Counted from the first letter of the stretch, positions 50,812 to 59,384 are shown. The stretch is 64,000 nt of DNA from AC-32 sp963788215 (GCA_963788215.1 CAWBFX010000008.1:124001-188000); one strand, 5' to 3'. Notes: generated from the sequence alone by a model not told the origin. Program-made: numbers and translations.

Positions 50812-52261
50812 GTGAGCGCTCGCCACACCACGAATCCCTGGGTCGTTCTCGTCCTGATCTGCGTCGCGCAGTTCATGGTCATCCTCGACGCAACGATCGT
50901 GAACGTCGCGCTGCCGTCGATCCAGAAGGACCTCGGGCTGAGCGAGGCCAACCTGCAGTGGATCATCAGCTCCTACACGCTGTTCTTCGGCGGATTCCTG
51001 CTGCTCGGCGGACGCGCGGGTGACCTGCTCGGCCGCAAGCGCGTCTTCCTGGTCGGGCTCGTGATCTTCACGGTGGCCTCCCTGCTGAACGGGCTGTCGA
51101 GCTCGGCCGGGATGCTGATCGGGTTCCGGGCGCTGCAGGGCCTCGGGGCGGCGCTGATCTCGCCGGCGGCGCTCTCGATCATCTCGACCACGTTCGCGGA
51201 GGGCCGTGAGCGGGCCCGCGCGCTCGGCGTGTGGGCGGCGATCGCGATCGGCGGGTCGGCGGTCGGGCTCGTCCTCGGCGGCTTCCTCACGCAGACGTTC
51301 TCGTGGCCCTGGATCTTCTTCGTCAACGTTCCGGTCGGGATCGCCGGCTTCTTCTTCTCGCTGCGGCTCGTGCCCGAGTCGAAGGACGAGCACGCGCATC
51401 GCAGCTACGACGTGGGCGGCGCGGTCACGGTCACCGGCGGGTTGATGGCGCTCGTCTACGCGATCGTGCGCGCCGAGACGCACGGCTGGAGCTCGGGCCT
51501 GACGATCGCCTTCTTCGTGCTGGCGGGGCTCCTCCTGGCCTCGTTCGTGATCATCGAGCTGCGGTCCGCCGAGCCGCTCGTGCGCCTGTCGATCTTCCGC
51601 GTTCGCTCGCTGCTGACGGCGAACGTCGTGATGTTCCTCGTGGCCTCGGGCCTGTTCGCCATGTTCTTCTTCAACACGCTCTACATCCAGAAGGTGCTCG
51701 GCTACGGGCCGCTGAAAGCCGGCGTCGCGTTCCTGCCCTTCACGGCCGGGATCATGGTCTCGGCCGGCCTTGCGTCGAACTTCGCCACGCGTATCGGAGT
51801 GCGTCCGATCGCAGCGGGCGGGATGTCCCTGACCATCATCGGCATGCTCCTCCTGACGCAGCTGCCCGTGAACGGCTCGTACGCGACGGACGTGCTTCCG
51901 TCGCTGCTGCTCACGTCGCTCGGCATGGGCGCTGTGTTCATGCCGCTGACGCTGATAGCGACGACCGGGCTCGAGAACGAGGACCAGGGGCTGGCCTCGG
52001 GACTCTTCAACACCTCGCAGCAGATCGGCGGTGCGCTCGGGCTCGCGATCCTCTCGACGGTCGCGGCGAGTCGGACAGCGCACCTTGGCGGCAGTACGGA
52101 TCCCCAGGCGCTCGTCGCCGGGTTCCACTGGGCGTTCGCAGGCGGCGCGATCTTCGTCGCGGCGGCGCTCGTCGACGCTGCTGGCTCTTCTGCGCAAGCG
52201 CCACGTCGCGCGCATCGAGGCCGAGGCCTCGCAGGCCGAGCCTGTGATGGCGAACGCCTAG
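50812..52261 (+). CDS. MFS multidrug exporter, DHA2 (EmrB/QacA) family (terminal frame break)
   Basis: A proton-driven drug exporter with 14 membrane helices. Motifs are FMVILDATIVNVALPSIQKDL (motif D1 in TM1), LLGGRAGDLLGRKRVFL (motif A) and GFRALQGLGAALISPAALSII. The frame holds to the last helix. At about 52168-52175 one base must be skipped to give the natural ending LLALLRKRHVARIEAEASQAEPVMANA and the TAG at 52259-52261. That stop shares CTAG with lipB. The substrate is unknown. Confidence 0.85.
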
Positions 52262-52920
52262 GCCACTAGTTCTCGCGCCGGCTCGAGCCTGAGCGAGAAG
52301 ACGTCCTCGAGGGCCGCGACCGCGTGCGGCACGACCTCGTCGAGGGAGACGGGCCGCCGGAGCTCGCGGGCGATCGTCGTGAAGGCTGCGTCCTCGAGCC
52401 CGCAGGCGGTGATCCACTCCGTGAACGGGGCCGGATCGAGGTCGACGTTGAGCGCGTAGCCGTGGGTGGTCACCCACCTCGAGATGTGGATGCCGATCGA
52501 GGCGATCTTCCTCGGCGGTGACTCGAGCCAGATACCCGTCAGCCCCTCGATCCGCGTGGCCTCGACTCCGAGTGGCGCCATCGTCCGGATCAGCGCCTCT
52601 TCCAGATCGCGGCAGTAGCGCTTCACGTCCTGCCCGTGGCGGGTCAGGTCGAGGATCGGGTAGCAGACGAGCTGGCCTGGGCCGTGGTAGGTGGACTTGC
52701 CGCCGCGATCGGTCTCGACGATCTCGACGTCGGCGTCGTCGGGGATATGAAGCTCTCCCGGCTCCGTGCGGCGACCGAGCGTAATCACCGGCGGATGCTC
52801 GAGGAAGACGACCGTGTCTGGCAACTCGCCGCGCTGAACGCGCTCGGCGAGCGAGCGCTGCAGCGCTAGAGCCTCGCCGTACGGCGTTGCCGGACGGTGG
52901 ACGACGTAGCCGGGCCTCAC
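52258..52920 (-). CDS. lipB: octanoyltransferase (lipoyl(octanoyl) transferase)
   Basis: A 220-residue enzyme moving octanoate from ACP to lipoyl domains. Family blocks are PDTVVFLEHPPVITLGRRT, ETDRGGKSTYHGPGQLVCYPILDL (contains the active-site Lys region) and KIASIGIHISRWVTTHGYALNVDLD. The catalytic Cys is in ITACGLEDAAFT. GTG 52920 was chosen over 52926 because TAGAGT (plus 52928-52933, minus reading) then sits exactly 7 bases upstream. Confidence 0.9.
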   Translation of the reverse strand: MRPGYVVHRPATPYGEALALQRSLAERVQRGELPDTVVFLEHPPVITLGRRTEPGELHIPDDADVEIVETDRGGKSTYHGPGQLVCYPILDLTRHGQDVKRYCRDLEEALIRTMAPLGVEATRIEGLTGIWLESPPRKIASIGIHISRWVTTHGYALNVDLDPAPFTEWITACGLEDAAFTTIARELRRPVSLDEVVPHAVAALEDVFSLRLEPARELVA

Positions 52921-52965
52921 CGCCACGACTCTAGAGGACGCGGGGGTGTGCCACGATTGCCGCCC

Positions 52966-54099
52966 ATGACCGGCCGCGATCTGCCCACCGGCACTGTCAC
53001 GTTCCTCTTCACGGACATCGAGGGGTCGACGCGGTTGCTCAAGCGGCTTGCCACCGGCTACGGCAGCGTCCTCGCGCGTCACCACGACCTTGTCCGCGAG
53101 ACCGTCGGCCGCCACGCCGGATACGAGGTCGATACACAGGGCGAAGCATTCTTCGTCGCCTTCCCCCGGGCGAAAGACGCAGTTGCCGCAGCGATCGAGC
53201 TGCAGCGGGCGCACGCCACGGAGTCTTGGCAGGACGGCGTGGAGGTCCGCGTCCGCATCGGGATCCACACAGCCGAGCCCGAGCTGGCTCAGACCGGCTA
53301 CATCGGCATGGGGCTGCACCGCGCCGCGCGCCTCTGCGCGCTCGGGCACGGCGGCCAGGTCCTGCTCTCACGCTCGACGGCCGGCCTCGTCGATGAGGAC
53401 GAGACGCCGGAGGTCTCGCTCCGGGATCTGGGCGAGCACCTGCTGAAGGACCTCGAGCGCCCGGAACGGGTGTACCAGGTCGTCGCCGAGGGTCTGGACG
53501 AACGGTTCCCGCCGCTGAAGTCGGTGACCGAGCTCGCGCGGAAGGCCGAAACCGCCGACCTGCCGACGGGCACGGTGACGTTTCTCGTCACGGATGTCGC
53601 TCACTATTCGGAGCTGGTGCTCGGGCTGGGTACCGCGGCGATGGGGCCGTGGCTCGACAGCTACGACGCCATCCTGACGGCGGTGGTGAGGGAGCATCGG
53701 GGCAAGGTCCTCGAGTTCGTCGGCGACTCCGCGGTCGCCGTCTTCGCGCGGCCGGGAGACGGCGTGACGGCCGCTGTGCGGCTCAACGAGGCACTCGAGG
53801 CGGCAGAGTGGCCAGCCGATCCTCCCACGCTGCAGACCGGGATCCACACGGGCGAGGCGGAGCGCTGGGAGTCGAGCACCCGCGCGGGCTACGTCGGCGC
53901 CGCGATCCTGCGGGCTGTCGCCGTCTGCGGAGCTGCCGGCTTTGGCCAGGTGGCCGTGTCGCCGGCGACGGAGGCGCTTCTCGACCAATCCTCAATCCCG
54001 GGGATCGCCGTCCGGCCGATCGGTGAGCGCGAGCTGCGCCAGTTCGGGCGTCCGGTGCAGCTGTACGAGGCGGTCATCGAGACCACAGTCTCAAGCTGA
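52966..54099 (+). CDS. tandem class III adenylate/guanylate cyclase-domain protein
   Basis: A 377-residue protein made of two cyclase homology domains, about residues 8-165 and 205-370, both starting LPTGTVTFL. Domain 1 has FTDIEGSTRL (first metal Asp) and QGEAFFVAF, where the second metal Asp is replaced by Glu. Domain 2 has VTDVAHYSEL and VGDSAVAVF with both acidic positions, but a divergent transition-state region (GAAILRAVAVCG). A composite active site, one active and one regulatory domain, is plausible. There are no membrane segments. ATG 52966 begins immediately before domain 1. Confidence 0.8.
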   Translation: MTGRDLPTGTVTFLFTDIEGSTRLLKRLATGYGSVLARHHDLVRETVGRHAGYEVDTQGEAFFVAFPRAKDAVAAAIELQRAHATESWQDGVEVRVRIGIHTAEPELAQTGYIGMGLHRAARLCALGHGGQVLLSRSTAGLVDEDETPEVSLRDLGEHLLKDLERPERVYQVVAEGLDERFPPLKSVTELARKAETADLPTGTVTFLVTDVAHYSELVLGLGTAAMGPWLDSYDAILTAVVREHRGKVLEFVGDSAVAVFARPGDGVTAAVRLNEALEAAEWPADPPTLQTGIHTGEAERWESSTRAGYVGAAILRAVAVCGAAGFGQVAVSPATEALLDQSSIPGIAVRPIGERELRQFGRPVQLYEAVIETTVSS

Positions 54100-54112
54100 G
54101 CGCCGGAGCCGG

Positions 54113-55159
54113 CTAGTTGATATTCAAGCCGGGGTCGAGGCCGAGGAACTTTCCGATGCGCTCGGCTTCTTCTTCGAGCGCTCGCCGCTCGTCTCGGGTC
54201 AGCCTCCGCGCCGGCTCGACCGTGATCTCGACGCGCTTGCCGCGCCTTGTCCTGCGCCAGACCCCCGCGACGACGCCGTCGATCAGAAGCGTCGGCACCC
54301 CGGCGATGCCTTCGTAGCGGCCGCGCTCGTGCTTCTTGACGAGCTCGCGTACGGGCTCGGGGACGAGGTGATCCCGCTCGCGGAAGCCCATCACGTAGCA
54401 GTCGTACTCCGGCAGCAGCCGCAGCGGGCCCGGCGGCCGCTTTCTCAGCTGTGGCTGCGGGATCTCGCCGAGCAACGCCCTCGCCTCGCCGGGCTTTATC
54501 GCGAACCAGCCGGCGAACTCGGCTGGCCCCACCGGACCATAGGTCGAGACGAAGCGGCGGCAGACCTCGGCGACCGCGGCATGGGGATCGACGTCCTTCC
54601 AGCCGATCCACTGATCGGTGCGGACGAACGTGACCTTGTTCCCCCGAGGCGGGCCATGGCACAGCTTTCCCAGGAGAGCCGCGGATCCGATGATGTAGCC
54701 CCAGCCCGAGGCGATCCTCTCGCGCGTCCACTCGCCCGCTCTACGCGCGACCTCGTCGGCCAGCTCTTCGCGCAGGAGCGCGCGCCGGTCCAGCGCGTCG
54801 CCGATCGCGTCCAGCACCTTCTCGCCCTGCTTCGCCGTGAGGTCGTAGGCCTCGTACCAGGGCGGCTCGACCGCGCGCACCGCGGCCGTCCACAGCGGGA
54901 GCTCGTCGGCGGGATGGAGGTGCAGCGTTCCGCGGATCGTCCACGTCTTGACGAGCGTCCGCTCCTCCCAGAGCGCGCTCCGCACGTCCTCCTGCTTCAG
55001 ACCGCGAACACGCGCGGAGAGCGCGAGCTCCGCGGCGCCCATCACCTGCGCCTGGATCCCGCAGACCTCGCGGACGACCTCGACCAGCCGCGAGCGCGGC
55101 GCGTGCTTCAGAAGATGACTACGGGCGAGCCGGCCGCGCCGGACTCGCTCCCACTCTTC
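54113..55159 (-). CDS. AlkZ-like winged-helix (HTH_42) protein, start unresolved
   Basis: A member of the HTH_42/YcaQ-AlkZ family, some of which are DNA glycosylases for crosslinks. Seen are CGIQAQVMGAAELALSARV with a QAQ catalytic-type motif, LWEERTLVKTWTIRGTLHLHPADEL, and PTLLIDGVVAGVWRRTRRGKRVEI. The first canonical in-frame start (GTG 55045) lies just after QAQ and would remove it. The family N-terminus (EEWERVRRGRLARSHLL) is encoded up to the E2 stop without ATG, GTG or TTG. A CTG at 55111 or a +1 indel after GTG 55154 are the options. Confidence 0.7.
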   Translation of the reverse strand, partial: EEWERVRRGRLARSHLLKHAPRSRLVEVVREVCGIQAQVMGAAELALSARVRGLKQEDVRSALWEERTLVKTWTIRGTLHLHPADELPLWTAAVRAVEPPWYEAYDLTAKQGEKVLDAIGDALDRRALLREELADEVARRAGEWTRERIASGWGYIIGSAALLGKLCHGPPRGNKVTFVRTDQWIGWKDVDPHAAVAEVCRRFVSTYGPVGPAEFAGWFAIKPGEARALLGEIPQPQLRKRPPGPLRLLPEYDCYVMGFRERDHLVPEPVRELVKKHERGRYEGIAGVPTLLIDGVVAGVWRRTRRGKRVEITVEPARRLTRDERRALEEEAERIGKFLGLDPGLNIN

Positions 55160-55160
55160 G

Positions 55161-56690
55161 CTAGTACGCGCCTTCGTCGAACGTCTCGAGGTTCTCGCGC
55201 AGCTCCTTCATGAACTGCGCGGCGTACGCGCCGTCGACGAGCCGGTGGTCGTACGAGAGGCAGAGGTTCATCATCGGCCGGATCGCGATCACGTCCTGGC
55301 CGCCCTCGTCCTGGACGACGACCGCCCGCTTGACGAGGGCTTCGACGTCGAGGATCGCAACCTGGGGCTGGCTGATGATCGGGGTGCCGATGATGGCGCC
55401 CCAGCCGCCGGGGTTCGTGATCGTGAAGGTGCCCCCTTGGACGTCGTCGGGAGTGAGCTTCTTGTTCCGCGCCCGGTCCGCGATGTCCGCGACTGCGCGG
55501 GCGATCCCCAGCAGATTGAGGCCCTCGGCGTTCTTGACCACGGGCACGATCAGGCCCTGGCCGCCCTCGAGCGCGACCGCGATGCCGAGGTTGACGTAGT
55601 TCTTCCGGACGATCTGCTCGCCGCGGATCTCGGCGTTGACCCACGGCCAGTTCTTCATCGCCTCGATCGTCGCCCGCGCGATGAACGCGAGGTAGGTCGG
55701 GTTGACGCCGTAGCTGCGCTCGTACTCCGGCTTCAGCTTCTTGCGGATTGCGACCACCTTCGACATGTCGATCTCGAAGACCGTGGTCACGTGGGCCGAC
55801 GTGTCGAGCGACATGCGCATGTGCTGGGCGATTCCGCGGCGCATCGCGGTCATCGGCTCGACCGTCTCGCCGGGGCCGGCGCCGGCTGCGACCGGCTCCG
55901 GGGCCGGAGCGGGCTTCGGCGGCGCGGGAGCAGCCTGCGGTGCGGGCGCGGCGGCCGGTGCGGGAGCGGCTGCCGGCTCAGGCGGAGCGGCCGGCGGCTC
56001 GGGCGGAGCCGCAGGCGCGGCGGCTTCCGGAGCCGTCGGCTGTGCTTCTGGAGCTGCTGCCGGCGGACCGGACTCGACGAACGACATGATGTCCTTCTTG
56101 GTCACGCGGCCGCCGCGGCCGGTGCCCTGCACCTGACCCACGTCGACGCCGTGCTCCGAGGCGATTCGCGCGACGACCGGCGAGACGAACGTCCTCTCGC
56201 CCGCGCCGTCGCTGGTCTCGGCCGGGGCGGGTGCCTCAGCGGGAGCAGGTGCCGCAGCCGCGGCAGGCGGGGGCGCCGCGGTCGGCGTCTCGCCTTCCGA
56301 GCTCGAGGGAGCGGCAGCTTCTGCGGCGGCTTCCTGCGTGGCCGGCTCGGGCGGGGCCTGCGCAACCGGGGCCTGCTCGGCCTCGGCCTCGGGCTCGGCC
56401 TCGGGCTCCGGAGCGGCCTCGGGGGCCGCGACCTCGGCTCCGGCCGGCGCGATCACGGCGAGCTTCGTCCCGACCTCGACCGTCTCGCCTTCCTGTACGA
56501 GGATCTGCTGGACGACGCCCTCGCCCGGGCTCGGGACCTCGGTGTCGACCTTGTCGGTCGAGATCTCGAGCAGCGGCTCGTCGGCTGCGATCTGCTCGCC
56601 TTCCTGCTTGAGCCACTTCGTGATCGTCCCCTCGGAGACCGAGACGCCCATCTGGGGCATCACGACGTCGATCGCCTGGGTCGTAGCCAC
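55161..56690 (-). CDS. 2-oxoacid dehydrogenase E2 (dihydrolipoamide acyltransferase)
   Basis: A 509-residue core subunit. One lipoyl domain (residues 5-80) carries the lipoylated Lys47 in STDKVDTEVP. A long Ala/Pro/Glu linker leads to the peripheral-subunit-binding domain SPVVARIASEHGVDVGQVQGTGRGGRVTKKDI (about 150-190). A second Pro/Ala linker and the catalytic domain follow, with active-site His about 482 in LSYDHRLVDG. GTG 56690 follows the E1 beta stop by 5 bases. E3 is not in the window. Pyruvate versus branched-chain specificity is unsettled. Confidence 0.9.
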   Translation of the reverse strand: MATTQAIDVVMPQMGVSVSEGTITKWLKQEGEQIAADEPLLEISTDKVDTEVPSPGEGVVQQILVQEGETVEVGTKLAVIAPAGAEVAAPEAAPEPEAEPEAEAEQAPVAQAPPEPATQEAAAEAAAPSSSEGETPTAAPPPAAAAAPAPAEAPAPAETSDGAGERTFVSPVVARIASEHGVDVGQVQGTGRGGRVTKKDIMSFVESGPPAAAPEAQPTAPEAAAPAAPPEPPAAPPEPAAAPAPAAAPAPQAAPAPPKPAPAPEPVAAGAGPGETVEPMTAMRRGIAQHMRMSLDTSAHVTTVFEIDMSKVVAIRKKLKPEYERSYGVNPTYLAFIARATIEAMKNWPWVNAEIRGEQIVRKNYVNLGIAVALEGGQGLIVPVVKNAEGLNLLGIARAVADIADRARNKKLTPDDVQGGTFTITNPGGWGAIIGTPIISQPQVAILDVEALVKRAVVVQDEGGQDVIAIRPMMNLCLSYDHRLVDGAYAAQFMKELRENLETFDEGAY

Positions 56691-56695
56691 GTCTT

Positions 56696-57670
56696 CTAGT
56701 ACTCCGCCAGCTCCCGCAGCCCTGCGGCCACGTCGTCGACCTGAGGGATGTACGCCTTCTCGAGCACCGGCGAGAACGGCACCGGGGTGTCCGGCGCGGC
56801 GATTCGCTTGATCGGGGCGTCGAGGTCCTCGAAAGCCTCCTCGGCGATCGTCGCCGCGATCTCGCCGCCGAAGCCGCCGGTGTGCGTGTCCTCGTGCAGC
56901 ACGACGGCCTTCGACGTCTTCCTCACGGACTCGAGCACGGCCTTCTTGTCCCAGGGGATGAGCGTGCGCAGGTCGAGGATCTCGACCGAGATGCCGTCGC
57001 CCTCGAGCTGCTGCGCCGCCTCGGCGGCGGTCCAGACCATCGCGCCCCACGTGATCACGGAGACGTCGTCGCCCTCGCGATGAACCCGGGCCTGCCCGAA
57101 GGGCGTCTGGTAGCGCTCGTCCGGAACCTCGGCCTTGATCCGGCGGTAGAGGTGCTTGTGCTCGAAGTAGAGCACCGGGTTGGGGTCCTGGATCGCCGTC
57201 GCGAGCAGGCCCTTGGCGTCCTCGGGCGTCGCGGGGCAGACGATCTTCAGGCCCGGGATGTGCGCGAACGAGCTCTCCGGGTTCTGCGAGTGGAACGGCC
57301 CACCCGAGAAGCCGCCGCCGGACGGCAGCCGCACCGTGATCGGGACGGGCGTGCCGGCGCGCCAGCGCTGCTTCGCGGCAACGGTGACGAGCTGGTCCCA
57401 CGCGCACGAGATGAAGTCGGAGAACTGCATCTCCGCGACGGGGCGCATGCCCATGATCGCGGCCCCGGTGCAGCCGCCGACGATCGCGGTCTCGGAGAGC
57501 GGCGCGTCGATCACGCGCCACGGACCGAACTCCTCCTGGAACCCGAGCGTGACCTTGAAGGCGCCGCCGTAGACGCCCACGTCCTCGCCGATCACGAAGA
57601 CGCGCTTGTCGTGGCGCATCTCCTCGCGCAGGCCGTCCGAGATCGCTTGCAGGTAGGTCTTCTCGGCCAC
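56696..57670 (-). CDS. 2-oxoacid dehydrogenase E1 beta subunit
   Basis: A 324-residue transketolase-like subunit pairing with E1 alpha. Family features are RVFVIGEDVGVYGGAFKVT, PLSETAIVGGCTGAAIMGMRPVAEMQFSDF (conserved Glu that activates thiamine diphosphate), LPSGGGFSGGPFHSQNPE and VLHEDTHTGGFGGEIAATI. GTG 57670 lies 2 bases after the E1 alpha stop. It forms one operon with E1 alpha and E2. Confidence 0.9.
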   Translation of the reverse strand: MAEKTYLQAISDGLREEMRHDKRVFVIGEDVGVYGGAFKVTLGFQEEFGPWRVIDAPLSETAIVGGCTGAAIMGMRPVAEMQFSDFISCAWDQLVTVAAKQRWRAGTPVPITVRLPSGGGFSGGPFHSQNPESSFAHIPGLKIVCPATPEDAKGLLATAIQDPNPVLYFEHKHLYRRIKAEVPDERYQTPFGQARVHREGDDVSVITWGAMVWTAAEAAQQLEGDGISVEILDLRTLIPWDKKAVLESVRKTSKAVVLHEDTHTGGFGGEIAATIAEEAFEDLDAPIKRIAAPDTPVPFSPVLEKAYIPQVDDVAAGLRELAEY

Positions 57671-57672
57671 GG

Positions 57673-58719
57673 TTACTTGTGGTGCGGGGTGTCGAGGTCC
57701 TCGGGCGTCGCCCAGACGCCCTCGAGCAGGCTCGACGGTTCGGGGAGCGGCGACTCCTCCGCCCGCGTGAGCGCTTCGTTCAGGAGGCGCTTCACGCCGG
57801 AGGTGATCTCGTCCTCCTGCTCGTCGTTCAGGTCCGCATGCTCGCGCAGCCAGGTACGGAAGCGCTCGATCGGATCGCTCTCGGCCCAGCGCTCGAACAT
57901 GTCCTTCGGGACGTAGAACGCGTCGTCGTGGACGGCGTGGCCCTCCATCCGCAGGGTCAGGCACTCGATCAGCGTCGGTCCGCCGCCGGCGCGCGCCTTC
58001 TCGATCGCGCGCCTGGTCTCGCGGTAGACGGCGAGGACGTCGGTGCCGTCGACGACCACGCCCTCGAAGCCATAGGCCTCGGCGCGGTCGGCGACGTGCT
58101 CGGTCGCGTACTCGAGATAGGTCGGCGTGGAATAGGCCCACTGGTTGTTGTCGCAGATGAAGACGACCGGCAGCTTGCGGACGCCGGCGAGGTTCATCGC
58201 CTCATGCGTGTCGCCGCGCGCGGATGCGCCTTCGCCGAACCAGCCGACCGCGACGCGCTTCTCCTCCCGGATCCGGAAGGCGAGCGCGCAGCCCACCGCA
58301 ACCGGAAGCATCGCCGGCAGGTGACTGACCATCGCGAGCAGGCCGAGACGCGAGTCAGCCATGTGGACGTTGCCGTCCCTGCCGTGCGTCGGCCCGTCCG
58401 CGCGGCCCATGTACTGCGCGAAGATCCGCCAGGGCTCGACGCCGCGCGTCACGTGGACGCCCATGTCGCGGTGCAGCGGTGTGCCGACGTCGTTCTCGCC
58501 CATCGCCGTCGCGACCCCGACCGCCGCGCCCTCGTTGCCGCGGCCGGTGTAGAACGAGCCGGGGATCTTGCCCTGCTTGTAGAGGATGTGGCCGCGCTCC
58601 TCGATCCCGCGCGTGACCAGCATGCTGCGGTAGACGCCGAGGAGGTCCTCGCGGTCGAGACCTGCCTCCTTGACTTCCTGCAGCGAGCCGACGGGCTCCG
58701 CTTCACGGGCGATCGCCAT
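57673..58719 (-). CDS. 2-oxoacid dehydrogenase E1 alpha subunit
   Basis: A 348-residue thiamine-diphosphate-binding subunit that decarboxylates the 2-oxoacid. Recognisable are YRSMLVTRGIEERGHILYKQGKIPGSFYTGRGNEGA and the thiamine motif GWFGEGASARGDTHEAMNLAGVRKLPVVFICDNN, with GEG in place of the usual GDG. The phosphorylation-loop region is HDDAFYVP. ATG 58719 follows TAGAGT (plus 58728-58733, minus reading) by 8 bases and gives a family-like N-terminus. It is the first gene of the operon. Confidence 0.9.
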   Translation of the reverse strand: MAIAREAEPVGSLQEVKEAGLDREDLLGVYRSMLVTRGIEERGHILYKQGKIPGSFYTGRGNEGAAVGVATAMGENDVGTPLHRDMGVHVTRGVEPWRIFAQYMGRADGPTHGRDGNVHMADSRLGLLAMVSHLPAMLPVAVGCALAFRIREEKRVAVGWFGEGASARGDTHEAMNLAGVRKLPVVFICDNNQWAYSTPTYLEYATEHVADRAEAYGFEGVVVDGTDVLAVYRETRRAIEKARAGGGPTLIECLTLRMEGHAVHDDAFYVPKDMFERWAESDPIERFRTWLREHADLNDEQEDEITSGVKRLLNEALTRAEESPLPEPSSLLEGVWATPEDLDTPHHK

Positions 58720-58749
58720 CGGCCCCAACTCTAACGATCGGCCCAGCGG

Positions 58750-58755
58750 TACAGT
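58750..58755 (+). promoter_or_regulatory. -10 element of the zinc-ribbon gene
   Basis: TACAGT lies 6 bases before GTG 58762. The opposite-strand TAGAGT of E1 alpha is 17 bases away, making a compact 42-base divergent promoter region. Confidence 0.5.
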
Positions 58756-58761
58756 CGCCTC

Positions 58762-59040
58762 GTGTCGAAGGCCCGGAACTGGCTGCAGGAGGAGCGCCGC
58801 AAGACTCTCGGCGACTGGGTGGCCGTCTGCCTCGGCTGCGGGTTCGCGCAGCGCTACTTCGACGAATCCGAGTCCGAGCTGCCCGAGGCGTGTCCGCAGT
58901 GCGGCGGCGAGATGCGCTCGCGCTGTCCCGAGTGCAGCGCTCGCTTCTCGTCGGCGTTCGACGTCGATTGCGAGGAGTGCGGCGCCCAACTCCGCCCGCC
59001 GGAGCAGTTCGGCGTTCCCATCCGCAAGACGAAGCGCTAG
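58762..59040 (+). CDS. double zinc-ribbon protein
   Basis: A 92-residue protein with four CxxC knuckles, CLGC, CPQC, CPEC and CEEC, enough for two zinc-ribbon modules. The N-terminal 20 residues are basic and helical; the C-terminus is Pro/Lys rich. It is probably a nucleic-acid- or protein-binding adaptor. It is divergent from the 2-oxoacid dehydrogenase operon and convergent with the ASCH gene, sharing a CTAG stop. No specific family name is claimed. Confidence 0.7.
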   Translation: MSKARNWLQEERRKTLGDWVAVCLGCGFAQRYFDESESELPEACPQCGGEMRSRCPECSARFSSAFDVDCEECGAQLRPPEQFGVPIRKTKR

Positions 59041-59384
59041 CGCCGGATCTCGGAGAAGCGGATCACGGTCACGAGGTCGTCGTGGCCGACGGGCCGGTTG
59101 TAGAGCTGGCCGAGAAAGGCGGCCATGTCCTCCGTCCGGCGGATCTCGGGATTGTCGTGCTCGATCTCGCGCGGCGAGAGGTCGGCGAGCTGCTTGACCT
59201 CGACCTTGTCGATCACCGCGTCGAAGATCTTCTGGCGCGGGCTGAAGCGAGTCCCGGCCAGCACCTGGACGATCATGCCCTTCTTGTACTTGCGCGACTT
59301 GTCGCCCAGGCGGATGGTCGCGGTCTTGCGGCCGCTCCGCAGCTGGTCGGCCACCATCGGGGAGTAGAAGTTCAGGGCGTACAT
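59037..59384 (-). CDS. ASCH-domain protein
   Basis: A 115-residue beta-barrel protein of the ASCH/PUA-like group. The characteristic start is FYSPMVADQLRSGRKTATIRLGDKSRKYKKG, including the GRKTATIR loop. VQVLAGTRFSPRQKIFDAVIDKVEVKQL follows. ASCH domains bind RNA or act on nucleosides. ATG 59384 was chosen because it lies immediately before the first strand. It is followed, in its transcriptional upstream direction, by a Nudix gene 34 bases away. Confidence 0.7.
   Translation of the reverse strand: MYALNFYSPMVADQLRSGRKTATIRLGDKSRKYKKGMIVQVLAGTRFSPRQKIFDAVIDKVEVKQLADLSPREIEHDNPEIRRTEDMAAFLGQLYNRPVGHDDLVTVIRFSEIRR

Noticed and set aside
11265..52175. Programmed +1 ribosomal frameshifting as a general mechanism
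   Set aside because: No common slippery codon, no stop codon in the A site and no consistent downstream structure were found at the nine sites. Insertion errors in the sequence explain the single direction more simply.
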